This document shows positions 13,324 to 15,130 of a DNA stretch of 15,130 nucleotides, piece after piece. The DNA is from Methylococcaceae bacterium (GTDB lineage: Bacteria; Pseudomonadota; Gammaproteobacteria; Methylococcales; Methylomonadaceae). The position numbers and the translations under genes are program-made. The notes below the pieces were generated by a model. That model was not told the DNA's origin, searched no databases, and saw only the letters and a list, made by a program, of their open reading frames with translations. The stretch spans positions 1-15,130 of the forward strand of contig CANNNN010000016.1 in the NCBI GenBank assembly GCA_947506075.1, written 5' to 3'. Each line of letters opens with the position of its first letter. Position 1 is the first letter of the stretch.

Positions 13324-14427
13324 TTACCCTATTAGGAATTTTAATTGTTTAATAAATTCAACTATTTCAGCTTCAGTATTGCTTACTCCCAAACTGATAC
13401 GGATAGCGGTTTTTGCCTGGACAGGATCAACACCCATAGCCACCAAAACCGGACTGGGCTCTCTGATGCCGCTGGCACAGGCTGAGCCGCTGGAAACCGC
13501 GATGCTTTTTTGATCCAATTGCATCAGCAACATTTCACCATCCCTTTCGTCTATGCCCATCTGCACGGTATTTGGCAAACGCTCGACCTGCCCAGCAAAG
13601 ATAGTCAGACCGGACACAGCGCTTAAACCGTGCTCCAGAAAGACTCTAAGTTTTAGCAGCTGCACATGCCGTTCGGCAAGTTCGTTTTTGGCAAGCTCAG
13701 CCGCTTTGCCAAAGCCGACGATCGCTGCGACATTTTCAGTCCCTGACCGAAGTCCTTGCTCCTGTCCGCCGCCCCGCAAGATCGGTTTTAGCTCTACGGA
13801 CTTGTCGAATACCAGCGCGCCACAGCCTTTGGGACCGTAGATTTTATGACTGGACAGCGACATCAAATGCGCTCCGAGCCGATTAAAATCTACCGGAATT
13901 TTGCCTAGCGCCTGCACCGCGTCGGTATGAATCCTGATGCCGTGAGCCCTAAGCTGGCTGGCATAGTCGGCAATATTCTGCACCACACCGGTTTCGTTAT
14001 TGGCCAGCATCATGGAAACCAGATCGGGTTTTAGTGCAATCACATCGTCGATAGCTTCCTGGGTTATCAGGCCGCTTGCATCGACATTAAGCAGGCTAAG
14101 TTCATGACCCAAACTTTTCAAATACAGCGCAGGTTCAATAATTGAGGGATGCTCTATCGCTGAAACAGCGAGCCCTGTCTTCGGAGCCAAGGTTGCCAAG
14201 GCAAGATTATTGGCTTCTGTTCCACCGCTGGTGAAAATAATTTGCCCCGACTGCACACCAACCAGCGCGGCAAGCTGCTCCCTAGCCGTAGCGATGGCGC
14301 TACTAGCGACTCTGCCGTGACGATAAAGACTGGATGGATTCCCATAAAATGTTTTCAGGAAGGGCAGCATTGCCTCGAGAACGCGATCATCTAGCGGCGT
14401 GGTCGCGTTATGATCAAGATAGATCAT
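13324..14427 (-). CDS. iscS: Cysteine desulfurase, IscS/NifS type
   Basis: The protein has 367 residues. It removes sulfur from L-cysteine as a persulfide for Fe-S cluster synthesis, using PLP. Visible features are Y-L-D-H-N-A-T-T at the N-terminus, T-S-G-G-T-E-A-N-N (66-74), H93, H167-T-D169, the PLP-binding lysine in S-S-H-K195, R-S-G-T-E-N (227-232), and the catalytic loop S-S-G-S-A-C317-A-S-G. E. coli IscS has 404 residues; this protein stops soon after the last helix and lacks the roughly 20-residue tail that in E. coli contacts IscU. The active-site segment S-G-S-A-C-A-S-G-I-R-E-P-S is group I, somewhat NifS-like. It starts at ATG 14427, 11 bases after the iscR stop, and is followed nine bases on by iscA instead of iscU. 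NifS or a second, non-canonical IscS are alternative names. Confidence 0.9.
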   Translation of the reverse strand: MIYLDHNATTPLDDRVLEAMLPFLKTFYGNPSSLYRHGRVASSAIATAREQLAALVGVQSGQIIFTSGGTEANNLALATLAPKTGLAVSAIEHPSIIEPALYLKSLGHELSLLNVDASGLITQEAIDDVIALKPDLVSMMLANNETGVVQNIADYASQLRAHGIRIHTDAVQALGKIPVDFNRLGAHLMSLSSHKIYGPKGCGALVFDKSVELKPILRGGGQEQGLRSGTENVAAIVGFGKAAELAKNELAERHVQLLKLRVFLEHGLSAVSGLTIFAGQVERLPNTVQMGIDERDGEMLLMQLDQKSIAVSSGSACASGIREPSPVLVAMGVDPVQAKTAIRISLGVSNTEAEIVEFIKQLKFLIG

Positions 14428-14438
14428 TAAGGCCTGAG

Positions 14439-14912
14439 TTATTCTGGGTGGCGATAAATTTCAATCGGGTGCTGCATATCCTGATGCTGTCTTTTAGCGA
14501 CCACTTGAACCTGATCTTTTTCCAGCAAGTCGGCTAATGAAATGCCTTCCAAATAGTTTCTAATCTGATCGCTCAAGCCCATCCACAGATCGTGCGTCAA
14601 ACAGGACTGCTCTTTCTGGCAATTGGCTTCGCCGCCGCATTTGGTCGAATCTAGCGATTCATCGACCGCCGTGATGATATCCGCGACATTAATCTCACTG
14701 GCCTTGCGGCACAATTTGTAACCGCCGCCCGGTCCGCGCACGCCTTTTACCATGCCTGCCCGACGTAACCGGGCAAAAAGTTGCTCCAAATACGACAGAG
14801 AAATGGTTTGACGAGCAGCAATGTCAGTCAGGGTTACAGGCCTGACTTGACTATAAAAAGCCAAGTCCAACATTGCAGTAACCGCATAGCGACCTTTAGT
14901 TGTTAAGCGCAC
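14439..14912 (-). CDS. iscR: IscR, [2Fe-2S] Rrf2-family repressor of the isc operon
   Basis: The protein has 157 residues. It starts with GTG at 14912 (minus strand), with AAGGAAG about five bases upstream; the translation from there, M-R-L-T-T-K-G-R-Y-A-V-T-A-M-L-D, matches E. coli IscR from residue 1. The winged helix-turn-helix includes S-L-S-Y-L-E-Q-L-F and the wing G-V-R-G-P-G-G-G-Y. The cluster ligands are all in register with E. coli: C92, C98, C104 and H107. Holo-IscR represses its own operon when Fe-S supply is sufficient; apo-IscR still binds type 2 sites. A type 1-like site overlaps the promoter immediately upstream. The genes iscR, iscS and iscA form one transcription unit with gaps of 11 and 9 bases. 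Confidence 0.97.
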   Translation of the reverse strand: MRLTTKGRYAVTAMLDLAFYSQVRPVTLTDIAARQTISLSYLEQLFARLRRAGMVKGVRGPGGGYKLCRKASEINVADIITAVDESLDSTKCGGEANCQKEQSCLTHDLWMGLSDQIRNYLEGISLADLLEKDQVQVVAKRQHQDMQHPIEIYRHPE

Positions 14913-14947
14913 ACTAGCTTCCTTATAAATACCGTTAAGATATTGTT

Positions 14948-14975
14948 ACTATACTTAACCCAGCATAATAGTCAA
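14948..14975 (-). promoter_or_regulatory. Sigma70 promoter of iscR-iscS-iscA
   Basis: On the minus strand the -35 box is TTGACT (14975-14970) and the -10 box TATAGT (14953-14948), each 5 of 6 to consensus, with a 16-base spacer. The start of transcription would be near 14941, giving a leader of about 30 bases that contains the AAGGAAG ribosome site. Confidence 0.7.
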
Positions 14976-14979
14976 CTAT
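14955..14979 (-). promoter_or_regulatory. Candidate IscR type 1 operator
   Basis: Read on the minus strand the site begins ATAGTTGACTATTAT and continues GCTGGGTTAA. Against the E. coli type 1 consensus (ATASYYGACTRWWWYAGTC, then RRSTAT) the first 15 positions all fit and 20 of 25 fit overall; the second half-site is weaker. It covers the -35 box and spacer, the same arrangement as at the E. coli iscR promoter, so bound holo-IscR would block RNA polymerase. Confidence 0.6.
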
Positions 14980-15130
14980 TCATGACAGACGAAAGTCGAA
15001 GTCTAATCAAGTTTGCACTAAAGCTTAAGAGAACTAACAATAAAAAAATACCTGGCACTCGATGTTCAAGTTTTTAATTCTTGATTTTAAAGAACACTGA
15101 TAAATGAGGCATTACAGCGATAAGTTCTAT
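14980..15130. other. Spacer upstream of the isc promoter, to the window edge
   Basis: These 151 A+T-rich bases hold no gene that I can support. A weak hairpin TCAAG (15066-15070) and CTTGA (15080-15084) is followed by TTTT. No cysE, suhB or other usual isc neighbour begins here. Confidence 0.4.

Noticed and set aside
15051..15066. CTGGCACTCGATGTTCA as a sigma54 promoter
   Set aside because: The -24 half (TGGCAC) fits but the GC of the -12 element is missing at the required spacing.

Overview
The window reads as chromosomal DNA of a gammaproteobacterium. IscR, IscA, SecA, PdxA and RsmA all align well with the Escherichia coli proteins from memory. The RoxA-like di-heme cytochrome, the PhoD-like phosphatase and the dispersed intergenic palindromes make a methanotroph-like lineage (Methylococcales) my best guess. 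That lineage is an inference, because no marker gene such as pmoA or 16S rRNA is present.

Layout. A gene of unknown function enters from the left edge (1-433, +). A 375-base spacer follows, holding a degenerate repeat and a terminator-like hairpin. Then come an exported RoxA-like di-heme cytochrome c (809-2611, +) and a PhoD-family metallophosphatase (2721-4769, +), probably one transcription unit ending at a terminator-like structure near 4898. Next are an HDOD signalling protein (4975-5856, +) and an orphan FliK-family protein built of internal duplications (6018-7754, +). They are separated by spacers that carry short repeats. secA (7880-10603, -) converges on fliK and has a clear intrinsic terminator. 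A 416-base divergent spacer with a plausible secA promoter leads to pdxA-rsmA (11020-12857, +), which overlap by one base. At the right end iscR-iscS-iscA (14912-12991, -) form a tight operon. Its sigma70 promoter is overlapped by a good IscR type 1 site, implying feedback repression by [2Fe-2S]-IscR.

How the genes work together. SecA drives Sec export, the route the RoxA-like cytochrome needs to reach the periplasm. PdxA makes a pyridoxal phosphate precursor, and PLP is the cofactor of the IscS desulfurase. RsmA matures 16S rRNA. The isc cluster builds Fe-S clusters, but iscU, hscBA and fdx are absent here, and IscS lacks the C-terminal tail that E. coli IscS uses to contact IscU.

Most notable point. 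rsmA carries an in-frame 69-base insertion made of three consecutive hairpins and bounded by a TGA direct repeat. It adds about 23 residues to an essential housekeeping enzyme without breaking the frame, as expected of a palindromic mobile element living inside a coding sequence. A second palindromic element, flanked by AAC on both sides, lies about 500 bases downstream between rsmA and iscA. I found no CRISPR array, tRNA, rRNA, transposase or complete insertion sequence.
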